Both the position numbers and the translations under genes were made by a program. Positions 1 to 9,956 of a DNA stretch of 64,000 nucleotides are shown one piece after another; the stretch's first letter is position 1; every line of letters starts with the position of its first letter. The notes below the pieces were generated by a model. It had not been told where the DNA came from, made no database searches, and was given only the letters and a program-made list of their open reading frames with translations. The stretch is from Poriferisocius sp965200775 (GTDB taxonomy: Bacteria; Actinomycetota; Acidimicrobiia; Acidimicrobiales; Bin134), in NCBI GenBank assembly GCA_965200775.1, contig OZ241383.1, positions 2,480,001 to 2,544,000 of the forward strand, in the 5' to 3' direction.

Positions 1-71
1 AGAAGCCGCTGCTCGTCGCCGGGCTGCCAGGGCCTCGGCAACTGATGCTCATAGAAGACGCCGAACTTCAC
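1..71 (-). CDS. LLM-class flavin-dependent oxidoreductase, N-terminal fragment
   Basis: The first 23 codons of a gene that runs off the left edge, starting from a GTG. The peptide reads VKFGVFYEHQLPRPW and continues with QPGDEQRL. This is the usual first beta strand and loop of luciferase-like (LLM) flavin or F420 oxidoreductases, which act on aldehydes, alkanes or F420-linked substrates. It is divergent from the thiolase, with about 140 bp between the starts. The fold call rests only on this N-terminus; the substrate cannot be inferred. Confidence 0.6.
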   Translation of the reverse strand, partial: MKFGVFYEHQLPRPWQPGDEQRL

Positions 72-212
72 GCCCTGAGCCTACGCCGCATCGCTGCCCG
101 GCTTCGCCCCGGCGACAAGACTTCCCAACCCCGGCCGAGGCTTCGCCTCTGCGATCGGACCTGCGATCCCCTGCAACAAACCCACACGGGCAACGTGCCA
201 TAGTGACTACCG

Positions 213-1763
213 ATGAACGGCAACGGCACGAACAACGACCGAGCCCCGGTGATGGTGGGCGTGGCCCAGTACGTCGGGCGGGAAACCGATCCGGCCACGG
301 CCCCCGATCCGGTGACCGTGCTGGCCGACGTTGCCAACCGAGCCGCCGTCGACAGCGGGGTTGGCACCCGATTGTTCGACCACGTTGACGCCTACCTCCA
401 GATCCCGATGGCCTTCTGGCTGCCGGCCCACGGAGCCCGGCTAACCGCCGAGCGGCTGGGCATCGACACCCGGGCCCGGATTCAAAACACCGGGGGTGGC
501 GGCGAGATCGGGGTGCGGGTCGCAAACCACCTGGCCGAGGAGATACTGGCCGGGCGGGTGGAGGTGGCTGTTATGACCGGCGGCAACCTCTGGAAAACCG
601 CAGAACGGGCCAAAGCAGCAGGGGTCGATCTGAACTGGCCCACCGGCGGCGACCCCGCCGGCGCCGACGACCGCTTCGGCCAACCCGCTCACTCCATGAT
701 GTCCGACATCGAACAGCTCCACGGACTAACCCAGCCCATCCAGGCCTATCCCCTGTTCGAGAACGCCCTGCGAGCATCCCAGCAGATGACCCTCGCCGAC
801 CACGCCAAGCGCCTGGGCTGGATGATGGCCGAGTTCACCACCGTGGCCGCCGCCAACCCCTACGCCTGGTTTCCCACCGAGCGAACACCCGAAGAGCTGT
901 ACACGGCGACCGCCGAGAACCGCATGATCGGGTTCCCCTACACCAAGTACCTGAACTCGGTGATCAACACCGACCAGGCCGGGGCCTACGTCATGACCTC
1001 GGTCGGAAAAGCCCGTGAGCTGGGGATCCCCGAGGATCGCTGGGTGTACTGGTGGGGCGGGCACCACGGCGCAGAGGAGGCCTGGCACATCACCACCCGG
1101 CCCGATTTCGCCGAGTGCCCGTCGATGAAGGACTCCACCGTTGGGGCGCTGGGCCAAGCCGGGGTGAACGCCGACGACATCGCCCTGTTCGACTTCTACT
1201 CCTGCTTTCCCATTGCGGTGCGGATGGCCTGCGCCATGCTGGGCCTCGACGAACTCGACCCCCGGCCGTTCACCGTCACCGGCGGCCTGCCCTACGGAGG
1301 CGGCCCGGGTTCGGCCTACACCTTGAACTCGCTGGCCGCCATGGTCGAGCGGTTGCGAGAAGACGACGGAGCCATCGGCCTGGTCACCGGCAACGGCTAC
1401 ATCCTCACCAAGCACGCCGCCACTGTGCTGTCGGCTCGCCCCAAACATGGCGGCTGGGACCGACCAGAGGGTCCTCCCCAGTCGGCGGCGATGGACACCG
1501 CTCCGCTGACCGTTGACCCGGAAGCCCAGGGTCGGGGCCGCATTGAGGCCTACACCGTGATGCACGACCGCAGTGGGCAACCCGAGGTGGGGTACATGTG
1601 CGGACGGATCGATGGCAACGGGGGGCTGGGCAACCGCTTCCTGGCCATCACCCCCGAGAGCCCCGACCTGCTCAACGACCTGCTGGCCACCGAAGCGGTG
1701 GGGCGGACCGGCCACATCGGCCACGACCCAACCACCGGATTCAACGTTTTCACCCCGGACTGA
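213..1763 (+). CDS. thiolase-family acetyl-CoA acetyltransferase (SCP-x type)
   Basis: A 516-aa thiolase-fold protein. It opens with VMVGVAQYVGRE, the first strand of SCP-x-like thiolases. The C-terminal half carries the family's glycine-rich segment GGLPYGGGPGSAYTLN and a closing region ending in TTGFNVFTPD. Enzymes of this group cleave or form the carbon-carbon bond of 3-ketoacyl-CoA, usually in side-chain degradation of fatty acids or sterols. It is longer than classical thiolases (about 390 aa), which fits the actinobacterial variant with an extra C-terminal OB-like domain. It stands alone, convergent with msrA. The family is clear; activity and substrate are inferred. Confidence 0.8.
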   Translation: MNGNGTNNDRAPVMVGVAQYVGRETDPATAPDPVTVLADVANRAAVDSGVGTRLFDHVDAYLQIPMAFWLPAHGARLTAERLGIDTRARIQNTGGGGEIGVRVANHLAEEILAGRVEVAVMTGGNLWKTAERAKAAGVDLNWPTGGDPAGADDRFGQPAHSMMSDIEQLHGLTQPIQAYPLFENALRASQQMTLADHAKRLGWMMAEFTTVAAANPYAWFPTERTPEELYTATAENRMIGFPYTKYLNSVINTDQAGAYVMTSVGKARELGIPEDRWVYWWGGHHGAEEAWHITTRPDFAECPSMKDSTVGALGQAGVNADDIALFDFYSCFPIAVRMACAMLGLDELDPRPFTVTGGLPYGGGPGSAYTLNSLAAMVERLREDDGAIGLVTGNGYILTKHAATVLSARPKHGGWDRPEGPPQSAAMDTAPLTVDPEAQGRGRIEAYTVMHDRSGQPEVGYMCGRIDGNGGLGNRFLAITPESPDLLNDLLATEAVGRTGHIGHDPTTGFNVFTPD

Positions 1764-1786
1764 AGCCAGGGCCGAACGGGCTCGCT

Positions 1787-2440
<654 letters not shown>

Positions 2441-2549
2441 GGGTCAAAGTGTAGAGACTCCAAGCCCCGCTTGACCCCAAGAGCCGTCGCCGAAATCTCC
2501 CGACCGGTCGCTTCCCCCGAATCGAACCAATCCGCGAGACTGTCGGGCC

Positions 2550-4889
2550 ATGGCAGCCCGTCTCACAGGCCAGAGCGTCGACCGGGTCGATGGGCCCCGC
2601 CTGCTGCGAGGCGAGGGGCGTTTCACCGGCAACATCCGCCACCCCGACCTCCTCCACGCCGCCTTCGTTCGCAGCCCCACGGCCCACGCCCGCCTCCTCG
2701 GCATCGACACCACGCAGGCCCGAGCAACCCCCGGGGTGGTAGCGGTGTTCACCAACGACGATTTCACCGGCGTGGTCAACCCCATAACCGTCGCCGGGCC
2801 ACCCGAGCTTCGGGGCAGCCCCTTCACTACGCTGGCCTCGGACAAGGTCCGGGTCGTAGGCGAACCCGTCGCCATCGTGGTGGCCCGCTCCCGGCAGCGA
2901 GCCGCCGACGGAGCCGCCGCCGTGGAGGTGGACTACAGCGCACTGCCCGCGGTAACCGACTTGCACCAGGCTGGCGAGCCCAATGCCCCGCTGCTATTCG
3001 AGGAACTCGGCACCAACGTGGTGTACGAAACGTCCCAGTCGTGGGGAACCGACATCGAAAACGCCTTCGCCGGCGCCGACCGGGTGTTCACCCGCACCTT
3101 CACCCAGCACCGCTTCGGCCACGCCCCGCTGGAAGGGCGGGTGATGGTGGCTTCGTTCACCCCCTCCGACGGCCGGTTGGAACTCGACATGGCCACCAAG
3201 CGCCCTCACGCCATCAAGCTCAACCTGGCCCACCTCCTCAACATCGCCTTCGGCAACATCCGGGTTCGCACCGGCGACATCGGCGGGGCGTTCGGGTCGA
3301 AGGGTCAAGTGGGGCGGGAGGAAATCTCGGTGGCCGCCGCTGCCAAGCTGCTCGGCGCCACCATCCAGTGGACCGAGGACCGCACCGAGAACCTCCAGGC
3401 AGCCGGCCACGCCCGGGAGGAAGACCTCACGGTGGAGGTGGCGGTGCGAAACGACGGCACCCTGGTGGGCATCCGGGCCGACATGACCATGGATCAGGGT
3501 GCCTACCCCATGCCGCCGATCCCGTCGCCGCTGTTCTGCAACCTGGTGAAGTTGCTGATTCCCAACGCCTACCGGTTGGAGGCATATGAGTTCCGTGGCC
3601 GGGTGGTGGCCACGAACAAGTGCAGCTACATCGCCTACCGGGGCCCCTGGGCAGCGGAGACCTGGGTGCGGGAACGGATGCTGGACGAGATCGCCGCTGA
3701 GCTGGGCATCAATCGGGTGGAGATCCGCCGCCGCAACCTCATCGACGGTGACCAGCCCACCCGCATGATCACCGGACCCACCGTGTCGGGCATCACCGCT
3801 CGCCAGACCCTCGACCGGGCCGCCGAGCTTATGGACCTCGACACGTTCGCCGGCCGGCAGGCTGCAGCCCGATCCGAGGGGAAGCTGCTCGGTGTGGGGT
3901 TCGCCACGTTCATCGAGATCGCCCCCGGTCCGCCCGACTTCGCCCAGGCGTCCGGCTTCGACCTGCGAGGCGAGCTGGCGTGGGCCCGCCTGGAGCCGAC
4001 CGGCGACCTGACCATCTTGAGCAGCCAGGCGCCCCACGGCCAGGGCCACGAAACCACCATCGCCCAGGTGGCCGCCGACGAGCTGGGAGTGGGCCTCGAC
4101 CGGGTGCGGTTGGTGTTCGGCGACACCGACTCCACCCCGTTCACAACGCTGGGCACCGGCGGCAGCCGGGCTTCGATGATGGGATCCGGGGCGGCCCGAG
4201 CCGCCACCGCCGAAATCAAGGCGAAGGTGCTGGCCATCGCCGCCGAGCGGCTGGAGGCCAACCCGGCCGACCTCGAGATCGCCGACGGCAACGTTTCGGT
4301 GCGTGGCACCCCTGGCCACGGCGTTGCGCTCGCTGCCATTGCTCAGCAGGGCTGGTTCGCGCCGTCGTCGCTGCCCAAGGGCATGGACCAGGGCTTCGAG
4401 GTGGCTGTGGAGTACCGCACCCCGGAAGGCGGCTGGACGTCGGCCACCCACTGCTGCTGGGTGGAAATCGACCCCGAGACCGGCGAGATAGCCATCCCCC
4501 GCTACGTGGTGGTGGAGGACTGCGGCGAGATGATCCACCCCGCCATCGTCGAGGGTCAGATCCGGGGTGGGGTGGCCCAGGGCATCGCCGCCGTGTTGTT
4601 CGAACGCCATACCTACGACAGCGACGGCAACCTGCTCACTGCCTCGCTGGCCGACTATCTGGTTCCGTCGGCGGCCGAGACCCCTCCCATCGAGATCGAA
4701 CACCTCGAAGTCGAACCCCTACACGACGGCGACTGGCGGGGGGTGGGCGAGGGTGGGCTGATCGGCGCTCCCGCTGCCATCACCAACGCTGTGGCCGACG
4801 CTGTCCGCCATCTGGGCATAAGCCTCACCGAGCAGCACCTCCCTCCCCAGCGGATGCGTGAGCTGCTGGCCTCCGCCACCCGACGGTGA
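2550..4889 (+). CDS. xanthine dehydrogenase/CoxL-family molybdopterin-binding subunit
   Basis: A 779-aa large subunit of the molybdenum hydroxylase family. It starts with the N-terminal aldehyde oxidase hammerhead domain (GQSVDRVDGPRLLRGEGRF) and continues with the Mo-cofactor-binding domains (GDIGGAFGSK; GQGHETTIAQVAADELG; late GVGEGGLIGAPAAI). The active-site loop reads AYRGPW, not the AYRCSFR of form I CO dehydrogenase. An aldehyde, aromatic or N-heterocycle hydroxylase is therefore more likely than CO oxidation. Members work with FAD (CoxM-like) and 2Fe-2S (CoxS-like) subunits, but neither lies beside it, so partners must be elsewhere or the gene is orphaned. Confidence 0.85.
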   Translation: MAARLTGQSVDRVDGPRLLRGEGRFTGNIRHPDLLHAAFVRSPTAHARLLGIDTTQARATPGVVAVFTNDDFTGVVNPITVAGPPELRGSPFTTLASDKVRVVGEPVAIVVARSRQRAADGAAAVEVDYSALPAVTDLHQAGEPNAPLLFEELGTNVVYETSQSWGTDIENAFAGADRVFTRTFTQHRFGHAPLEGRVMVASFTPSDGRLELDMATKRPHAIKLNLAHLLNIAFGNIRVRTGDIGGAFGSKGQVGREEISVAAAAKLLGATIQWTEDRTENLQAAGHAREEDLTVEVAVRNDGTLVGIRADMTMDQGAYPMPPIPSPLFCNLVKLLIPNAYRLEAYEFRGRVVATNKCSYIAYRGPWAAETWVRERMLDEIAAELGINRVEIRRRNLIDGDQPTRMITGPTVSGITARQTLDRAAELMDLDTFAGRQAAARSEGKLLGVGFATFIEIAPGPPDFAQASGFDLRGELAWARLEPTGDLTILSSQAPHGQGHETTIAQVAADELGVGLDRVRLVFGDTDSTPFTTLGTGGSRASMMGSGAARAATAEIKAKVLAIAAERLEANPADLEIADGNVSVRGTPGHGVALAAIAQQGWFAPSSLPKGMDQGFEVAVEYRTPEGGWTSATHCCWVEIDPETGEIAIPRYVVVEDCGEMIHPAIVEGQIRGGVAQGIAAVLFERHTYDSDGNLLTASLADYLVPSAAETPPIEIEHLEVEPLHDGDWRGVGEGGLIGAPAAITNAVADAVRHLGISLTEQHLPPQRMRELLASATRR

Positions 4890-4926
4890 GCTGCCCTGCC
4901 CATCGTCCACCTTCCGCATGGGGCCT

Positions 4927-4942
4927 TTCCCTCAAGAGGGAA
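4927..4942. promoter_or_regulatory. 16-bp palindrome upstream of the EF-G-like gene
   Basis: Perfect inverted repeat with arms TTCCCTC and GAGGGAA around AA, centred about 60 bp before the EF-G-like start. It is too short-looped for a stable terminator and has no T run, so an operator is the more likely reading. The regulator is unknown. Confidence 0.3.
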
Positions 4943-4994
4943 GTAGGCTCAGCGGCTACCGTCGAACCGACCCAGAACCCATAGGGAGAAATTG

Positions 4995-7031
4995 ATGGTT
5001 GTCGCACCGGAGAAGATTCGCAACGTCGCACTGGTGGGGTCGCAGGGGTCGGGGAAGACCACCTTGGCCGAGGCGCTGCTGTATCGAGCCGGAAAGATCG
5101 ACCGCACCGGGCGGGTGGAGGAGGGCACCACGGTGTGCGACTTCAGCCCGGAGGAGAAAGCCGCCACCCACAGCCAGTCGCTGGCCCTGGCCAGCTTCGA
5201 GTGGCACGGCCACAAGATCAACCTGCTCGACACACCCGGTGCTCCCGACTATGCAGGCGAGCTTCACGCCGCACTTCAGGTGGCCGACCTCTTGGTGTTC
5301 GTGATCGACGCCTCCAGCGGGGTGGACCACCGTGCAACCGCCATCTGGCGCCAGGCGGCCGACGCCGGGCTGCCCCGTATCGTGTTCGTCAACAAGCTCG
5401 ACCGGGAGCACGCCAGCTTCGAGAACGTGCTCTCCGAGCTACAGGATGTGTTCGGCGCAGGGGTCGCCCCCCTGGAGCTGCCCATCGGCGAGGGTCCGAG
5501 CTTCCACGGCGTTGCCGACCTGCTCACCGACAAGGCCTACATCTACGACAGCGGCTCGGCTGAGGAGGCCGAGATTCCCGAGGAGATGGAGAGCCAGGAG
5601 CAGGAAGTCCACGAGCAGCTCGTGGAGGGCATCGTGGTGGCCGACGACGACATGCTGGAGCAGTACCTCGACGGCGACGTCCCAAGTCCGGCCGAACTCG
5701 AGGTTGTGCTCGGGCGTGGTGTGGCCGACGGGTCGGTGTTCCCGGTGGTGTGCGGGTCGGCCACCGGTCCCATCGCGGTGGACCGCCTGGCCAACTTCCT
5801 GGTGGAGATCGGCCCGCCCCCGACCTCCCGCACGATTACCGTGACCATGAGCGACATCGACACCGAGCCGGCCTGCGACCCCGAAGGCGACCAGCTCGCC
5901 TGCGTGTTCAAGACCATCAGCGACGACTACGTGGGTCAGATATCGCTCTTCAGGGTTCTGTCGGGCACCATCCGCCGCGACGACAACCTCACCAACTCCA
6001 CCAACGGCGACAGCGAGCGGCTGCGCGGCCTGGTCAGCCTGGTGGGGGGCAAGCAGCAGGACATCGACGCCATAGCGGCCGGCGACATCGGCGGGGTCAC
6101 CAAGCTCCAGCACACTCACACCGGCGACACCCTCACCAACGCCGGGCGAGCGGTGGTGCAGTTGGAGCCCTGGCCCGCTCCGGTGCTGGCCTACGGGCTG
6201 GTGCCCAAGACCCGGGCCGCCGAGGACAAGCTTGGCACCGGGCTGCGGCGGATCACCGATGAAGACCCGTCACTGCTTCTGGAGCGCAACGAGGAAACCC
6301 ACCAGACCCTGCTTTGGGGCCTGGGCGAGGCTCACCTCCGTTTGGCCATGGCCCGCCTCGACCGCATGGGCATCGAGGTGGACACCGAAAACCTGCGGGT
6401 CCCCTACCGGCAAACCATCACCGGCAACGGCGACGCAGAGGGCAAGCACAAGAAGCAGTCGGGCGGGCACGGCCAGTTCGGGGTGGCCTACGTGCGCATC
6501 GAGCCGATGCCTCGGGGAAGCGGTTTCGAGTTCGTGGACGCCATCTCCGGCGGGTCCATCCCCCGCCAGTACATCCCTGCGGTGGAAGCGGGCATCCGGG
6601 AGGCCATGGCCGACGGGAGCGAGTTCGGCTTCCCCATCGTGGATGTGAAGGCCACCGTTTACGACGGCAAGCACCATTCGGTGGACTCCTCCGAGTTCAG
6701 CTTCAACATGGCCGGCAAGCTGGCCTTCAATGCTGCCTTCGCCCAGGCCGGTCCGGTGGTGCTCGAACCCATGGCCCGGGTGGAGATCACCGTGGCCCCC
6801 GAGTATCAGGGCGACGTGATGGGCGACCTCTCGTCCCGCCGGGGCCAGGTGCAGGGCACCGACGCCGGGCCGTGGGGCGAGCAGGTGATCCACGCCATCG
6901 TTCCCGAGGCCGAGCTGGTGCGTTACGCCATCGAGCTTCGTTCACTCACCGGCGGCCGAGCACGGTTCAAATCCGAACGGGTGGCCTACGAAATCCTGAG
7001 CGGCGCCCTCCCCGAAGCCGCCACAGCCTAG
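4995..7031 (+). CDS. elongation factor G-like GTPase (EF-G paralogue)
   Basis: A 678-aa translational GTPase. G1 is GSQGSGKT (residues 15-22), in place of the AHIDAGKT of canonical FusA. DTPG and NKLD supply G3 and G4. Domains III-V follow, including a domain IV with GKHKKQSGGHGQFG and an ending typical of EF-G. The altered G1 and the 678-aa length place it with the EF-G-like (FusA2-type) actinobacterial paralogues, whose role is unsettled. The ATG at 4995 is preceded by GGGAGA at a 5-nt spacing, so I prefer it to the TTG at 4992. The next small gene starts 17 nt after its stop. Confidence 0.85.
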   Translation: MVVAPEKIRNVALVGSQGSGKTTLAEALLYRAGKIDRTGRVEEGTTVCDFSPEEKAATHSQSLALASFEWHGHKINLLDTPGAPDYAGELHAALQVADLLVFVIDASSGVDHRATAIWRQAADAGLPRIVFVNKLDREHASFENVLSELQDVFGAGVAPLELPIGEGPSFHGVADLLTDKAYIYDSGSAEEAEIPEEMESQEQEVHEQLVEGIVVADDDMLEQYLDGDVPSPAELEVVLGRGVADGSVFPVVCGSATGPIAVDRLANFLVEIGPPPTSRTITVTMSDIDTEPACDPEGDQLACVFKTISDDYVGQISLFRVLSGTIRRDDNLTNSTNGDSERLRGLVSLVGGKQQDIDAIAAGDIGGVTKLQHTHTGDTLTNAGRAVVQLEPWPAPVLAYGLVPKTRAAEDKLGTGLRRITDEDPSLLLERNEETHQTLLWGLGEAHLRLAMARLDRMGIEVDTENLRVPYRQTITGNGDAEGKHKKQSGGHGQFGVAYVRIEPMPRGSGFEFVDAISGGSIPRQYIPAVEAGIREAMADGSEFGFPIVDVKATVYDGKHHSVDSSEFSFNMAGKLAFNAAFAQAGPVVLEPMARVEITVAPEYQGDVMGDLSSRRGQVQGTDAGPWGEQVIHAIVPEAELVRYAIELRSLTGGRARFKSERVAYEILSGALPEAATA

Positions 7032-7048
7032 AACGATAAACTTGGCCG

Positions 7049-7318
7049 ATGGCTGAGCCGGAGGGACGAGGGGGACCTGAAGAGTCCGAGGACATGGAGT
7101 TCCAGTGGGCCGATCCCCGCGACTACCAACCCCCTGAGGGGCTGGTCCGCAAGGTTTCCAGCAGCTCGGCGGGTTCTGCGATCGGGGCGGCCATGGTCGC
7201 ACTGGGCGAGATTCTTGAACCGGAGAAGGTCCGGGTAGAGATCCAGCAGGAGGACGACGAGCCGTTGGACGAGCTACCGTTCACCCTCGACTTCGGCGAC
7301 CTCCCCCCGCTGGAATAG
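7049..7318 (+). CDS. hypothetical small acidic protein
   Basis: 89 aa, strongly acidic, with no signal peptide or membrane segment. A central stretch (SSSSAGSAIGAAMVALGEIL) could form one amphipathic helix, and the C-terminus (LPFTLDFGDLPPLE) looks flexible. It begins 17 nt after the EF-G-like gene in the same direction, so the two are probably co-transcribed. Its last 38 bp overlap the end of the convergent MFS gene. I do not recognise a family. The operon position is the only functional hint. Confidence 0.6.
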   Translation: MAEPEGRGGPEESEDMEFQWADPRDYQPPEGLVRKVSSSSAGSAIGAAMVALGEILEPEKVRVEIQQEDDEPLDELPFTLDFGDLPPLE

Positions 7319-8732
7319 CCCTCGCCGACCCCGGCAACCACCGGGCCGTGGTGGCCGCAACCGACCCGATGGCGGCGGCCAGCACGAAAATGGTGAGGAA
7401 CCGTTCCGGTGATCCGCCGGCACCCAACAAGGTGATCATTATGGTGATGCCGGTGGCTGCACCGATGTGGCCCACCATCTGCATGGAGCCCGAGGCAACC
7501 CCCAGGTCGGCATCGTCCACCGAATTGGCCACCGACGCCACCGCCGTGGGCCGGATAGACCCGTGGCCCACCCCCGTAACGAACAGCAGCATGATCACCG
7601 CGGCCAGCCACCCCGCCAGGATCGCCGCCCCGGTGGCCGCCATGGCCGCCGACATGAGCATTGCCCCGGAGGTCATTATCGTCCTCCCGCCCCACCGGGA
7701 CTCCACCCGACCGGCGTACCAAGCTCCCATGCTGAACCCCACCGGACGGGCGATCAGTGCCGCCGAGATCCGGCTCACCTCCTCGATGCCGAACGCTCGC
7801 TCCAGCATGAAGGGAGCCACCACCAGCGTCCCCATGTAAGCCATATTCGCGAGGTAGGTGACCAGGTTGGGGATCAGGAACCCGCGTCGTCCCAGGAAGT
7901 CGAGGGGCAGTAGCGGGTCGGAGGTTCTACGCTCCACCGAGGCGAAGGTCGCCACCGCCACGGGGCCGACGATCAACGCGGCCACCACGATGGGATGGCT
8001 CCAACCCCAGGCAGGACCCCGGTTGATGGCCATGAGCACCGCTGTCACAGCCACCCCGAGGCTCACCGCACCGCCGATATCGAATCGCACGTCAGGTTTG
8101 CGCTTGGTGTCGGGCAAAAGTGGGATGGCAGCCAAAAGGGCGATGAGCGACGGCACGGACTGGACTATGAAGATGGTGCGCCAGCCGAAGGCGTCCACCA
8201 GGAAACCGCCAAATGCCACTCCGATGGCCGGTGACATGGCGGTGACCGCCGACCAGTAGCCCACCGCCACCGCTCGCTCCCGGCGGGCGAACACCGTCAT
8301 GATGATCGCCATGGAAGCGGGCAGGGTGGCCGCCCCGAGGAGCTGTCCGCCGGTTCGCATCGCCACAAGAGAGCCCACGTTCCACGCCAGGGCGGTCATC
8401 ACCGCGAAGCCGGTGGCCAGCGTGTACCCCCACAGGTACAGCCTGCGATGGCCGAACAGGTCGCCGATCTTGCCTGCTATGGGGGTGCCCACTGCCATGG
8501 CGATGAGTGGAGCGGTTTGCACCCAGCTCACCGCGCTCTCCGAGGTGCCAAGATCAGCGGCGATCTCGGGCAGTGACGCCGACAGCACCGTCACCGGGAA
8601 GCTGGTGGAGGCGATACCTGCCATGGTCAGCCCCAGAACTGCCCATCGGTAGTTGGGCCAGGTTTGCAACCGGTCGGCAAGCCGACCTTGTGATCTGGCC
8701 TTGCCCGGGGCCCCGTCTTCTCCTGGCGTCAT
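7281..8732 (-). CDS. MFS transporter, 14-TM DHA2/EmrB-QacA type
   Basis: 483-aa integral membrane protein, predominantly hydrophobic with about 14 segments. The N-terminal half has the DHA2-like start (RWAVLGLTMAGIASTSFPVT) and the MFS loop motif GKIGDLFGHRRLYLWG. Members are drug/H+ antiporters that export amphipathic compounds across the inner membrane. A charged N-terminal tail precedes TM1. The gene overlaps the end of the preceding convergent gene and has no adjacent regulator, so the substrate cannot be predicted. Confidence 0.85.
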   Translation of the reverse strand: MTPGEDGAPGKARSQGRLADRLQTWPNYRWAVLGLTMAGIASTSFPVTVLSASLPEIAADLGTSESAVSWVQTAPLIAMAVGTPIAGKIGDLFGHRRLYLWGYTLATGFAVMTALAWNVGSLVAMRTGGQLLGAATLPASMAIIMTVFARRERAVAVGYWSAVTAMSPAIGVAFGGFLVDAFGWRTIFIVQSVPSLIALLAAIPLLPDTKRKPDVRFDIGGAVSLGVAVTAVLMAINRGPAWGWSHPIVVAALIVGPVAVATFASVERRTSDPLLPLDFLGRRGFLIPNLVTYLANMAYMGTLVVAPFMLERAFGIEEVSRISAALIARPVGFSMGAWYAGRVESRWGGRTIMTSGAMLMSAAMAATGAAILAGWLAAVIMLLFVTGVGHGSIRPTAVASVANSVDDADLGVASGSMQMVGHIGAATGITIMITLLGAGGSPERFLTIFVLAAAIGSVAATTARWLPGSARAIPAGGGRRSRG

Positions 8733-8779
8733 GACGTCGAGCCTGCCCTACGGCCCACCGGCTTCACGTTGTCGAGCGG

Positions 8780-9772
8780 TCACCCTCCGGTCGGACCGGA
8801 TGCGGCACCAGCGCCGGGGCCGAGCTTGGAGCGCAGATCGTCTTCGACTGCTTTCATGAGTTCCCCGGCGTGCTGGTCGCGCAGCTCGGCAAGCCGGGGG
8901 GCCCCGGCCGCCGACTCGGCGTCCCACTCGTCCGCGAACCGGCCCGAGGTGATTTCGTCAGCCAGTTCCTTCATCGTGGCCACCACGTCTAGGTGGTCGA
9001 AACAGCCCCGCCGGGAGAGCTGGCCGTACTGGCTGGCCGGGGAGTGGTGCTCGAGCTGGGCGACAAAGCCCTCCTCCCGCAGTAGCCGGAAGTTTCGCTC
9101 CACCTCGCCTGAGTAGAACAGCTCGGTGGTGATGGCCTCCAGCGGGATGCCCAACTCCAGCATCACCAGCACGAATGCCGTGTTCACGTGGGTCAGAACC
9201 GGCGACAGGAGCTGCTCCACCGCCAGATCCAGCACCGCTTCCTGATGGGGGGTCATCGCTATCGCCCCCTGGCGTAGGCCGCCAATGGCCCTGGCCACAG
9301 CCAACATGCGGGCCTCGGCGGTGCCGGTTGCGTCCCGATGCACTCCCACCGCTGTGATGAAGCCGACGCCCTCCTCGTAACAGCGGCGGACCTCGGGGCC
9401 CAGCATCCGGGGAGCGATCATGGCGATGTCGCCGTCGGGGGTGAACCGGTCGAACGCCAGGGTGTAGCCGCTCGCCACGATGGTGAGGCTGCCGTGGCCG
9501 GGATCGAGGCCCAGACCGCTGATGGCGTCGTCGGGCACCAGCACGCAGATCACATCGGCAGAGGAGGCCTCGGAGATGTCGGCGGCGGCAAACCCGTCCT
9601 CGATGGCCTGTTCCCGGCTCTGGTCGGCCCGCACGTGAACCGACACCTGCAGGCCCGAATCCCGCAGGTTCAGCGCCCACGGCCTGCCCTGGTTGCCGTA
9701 GCCGACAACGGCCACCCGCTGGCCGTCGAGAGCCGCGAGATCAGCGTCGTGCTCGTAGAAGAATCCGGTCAT
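8780..9772 (-). CDS. ketol-acid reductoisomerase-like protein
   Basis: 330-aa homologue of IlvC. The N-terminal Rossmann domain is close to KARI (VAVVGYGNQGRPWALNLRDSG, then LVPDDAISG). In the C-terminal helical domain, the first metal ligands survive as D-x3-E in LDLAVEQ. The canonical AHGF and PKGPGH loops have become ASGY and PRMLGP, and the second Glu pair is not in its usual spacing (TELFYSGEVER). The Ser-rich substrate loop survives as SPASQYG. This is therefore probably a paralogue acting on a different substrate, not the branched-chain amino acid enzyme. A GAGGA Shine-Dalgarno precedes the ATG. No ilv genes are nearby. Confidence 0.7.
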   Translation of the reverse strand: MTGFFYEHDADLAALDGQRVAVVGYGNQGRPWALNLRDSGLQVSVHVRADQSREQAIEDGFAAADISEASSADVICVLVPDDAISGLGLDPGHGSLTIVASGYTLAFDRFTPDGDIAMIAPRMLGPEVRRCYEEGVGFITAVGVHRDATGTAEARMLAVARAIGGLRQGAIAMTPHQEAVLDLAVEQLLSPVLTHVNTAFVLVMLELGIPLEAITTELFYSGEVERNFRLLREEGFVAQLEHHSPASQYGQLSRRGCFDHLDVVATMKELADEITSGRFADEWDAESAAGAPRLAELRDQHAGELMKAVEDDLRSKLGPGAGAASGPTGG

Positions 9773-9880
9773 CGGTCCTCACTCCAATAGGCGAAACAGT
9801 CCATAGGGACAAACTGCCAGCAAAACCAGCATTGCCAACAAATCAACCTCAGTTCTCGACTACTGTGTGAGGCCCTATGT

Positions 9881-9909
9881 TTGACCAAGGCGGTCCCCAT
9901 TCCCCTAAT
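9881..9909 (+). promoter_or_regulatory. possible sigma-70-like promoter for the HNH lipoprotein
   Basis: TTGACC at 9881-9886 and CCTAAT at 9904-9909, with a 17-bp spacer, lie in an AT-richer stretch about 50 bp before the lipoprotein start. The -35 is good and the -10 is 4 of 6. Confidence 0.3.
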
Positions 9910-9956
9910 GGTAGCACCGTTGTTATTAGATATATCGGTTGATTTTCTTACTTTTT

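Noticed and set aside
2994..4703. 569-codon minus-strand frame
   Set aside because: Antisense to the CoxL-like gene, low complexity, no domain motifs.
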